Shown: positions 5,884-5,980 of the stretch, in pieces
Position numbering within the stretch: the first letter of the stretch is position 1
How the letters are laid out: each line of letters opens with the position of its first letter
Assembly: GCA_903929895.1 (NCBI GenBank)
Contig: CAIYWM010000294.1
Span: forward strand, 1-5,980
DNA from: an uncultured Alphaproteobacteria bacterium
Lineage (GTDB): Bacteria; Pseudomonadota; Alphaproteobacteria; Reyranellales; Reyranellaceae
DNA length: 5,980 nt
Direction: 5' to 3'
Made by a program: the position numbers and the translations under genes
The notes under the pieces: model-generated
Database searches by the model: none
What the model saw: only the letters and a program-made list of their open reading frames with translations
Told to the model about the DNA's origin: nothing

Positions 5884-5980
5884 ATGACGAAGGAAGGCAT
5901 CTGGTCGGCCGATCACGTCCGGCTGCAGCGCGGCGGCACCCTGAAGCAGGCCCGCATCGTGTGGAAGACCTACGGCACGC
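5884..5980 (+). CDS. Alpha/beta-hydrolase-like protein resembling MetX (homoserine O-acetyltransferase family), N-terminus only
   Basis: Only 32 codons are visible before the window ends. The product begins MTKEGIWSADHVRLQRGGTLKQARIVWKTYGT. The pattern of a beta-strand leader, G-x-L-x-x-A-R-I-x-x-K-T-Y-G-T, matches the start of homoserine O-acetyltransferase (MetX) and its non-biosynthetic alpha/beta-hydrolase relatives. The catalytic Ser, Asp and His lie outside the window, so activity cannot be judged; a generic hydrolase is at least as likely as true MetX. The G-rich ribosome site (GAGGGGGG, 5871-5878) overlaps the stop codon of the desaturase gene, which points to one operon. Confidence 0.65.
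   Translation, partial: MTKEGIWSADHVRLQRGGTLKQARIVWKTYGT

Overview
The window reads as ordinary chromosome of a GC-rich alphaproteobacterium. Support for this is the strong G/C bias at third codon positions, the divergent oxyR / ahpCF arrangement, and an intergenic palindrome of the kind scattered through many alphaproteobacterial genomes (Hyphomicrobiales and relatives). Genus cannot be fixed from the sequence alone. I see no mobile element, CRISPR array, tRNA or rRNA.

Layout: (1) positions 3-386, minus strand, are the N-terminal half of purQ, a purine biosynthesis glutaminase subunit cut by the window edge. (2) Positions 387-567 hold no gene. They carry a hairpin just after ahpF and a roughly 110-base mosaic palindrome. 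(3) Positions 568-2800, minus strand, are a peroxide-reduction pair: ahpC, the peroxiredoxin, with a GTG start, then ahpF, its NADH/FAD reductase. The ahpF frame is broken by one in-frame TAG at codon 410. (4) oxyR diverges from ahpC on the plus strand at about 2904-3797. It keeps both redox cysteines and ends in a clear intrinsic terminator. The shared ahpC/oxyR region holds a near-consensus oxyR promoter overlapped by an inverted repeat, which is a good candidate OxyR operator. (5) Positions 3941-4183, minus strand, encode an 80-residue single-pass membrane protein of unknown function. (6) Positions 4293-5980, plus strand, are a tight run of three genes: an FMN-binding pyridoxamine-phosphate-oxidase-like protein, a membrane fatty-acid-desaturase-like protein with three histidine boxes, and the start of an alpha/beta hydrolase resembling the MetX family.

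How the genes work together: OxyR senses peroxide through its cysteine pair and probably controls ahpC(F) and itself from the shared region. AhpC reduces hydroperoxides and AhpF normally recharges it from NADH. If the TAG is real and not suppressed, AhpF loses its last 121 residues, including the final FAD-binding motif, and AhpC would need another reductant. The flavoprotein-desaturase-hydrolase run looks like one transcription unit of redox and lipid character. Its substrate cannot be read from the sequence.

The items most worth a second look are the amber codon in an otherwise perfectly conserved ahpF, the palindrome whose two arms have different yet self-complementary inner stems, and the oxyR/ahpC control region. 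I found no convincing evidence of a wholly new system.
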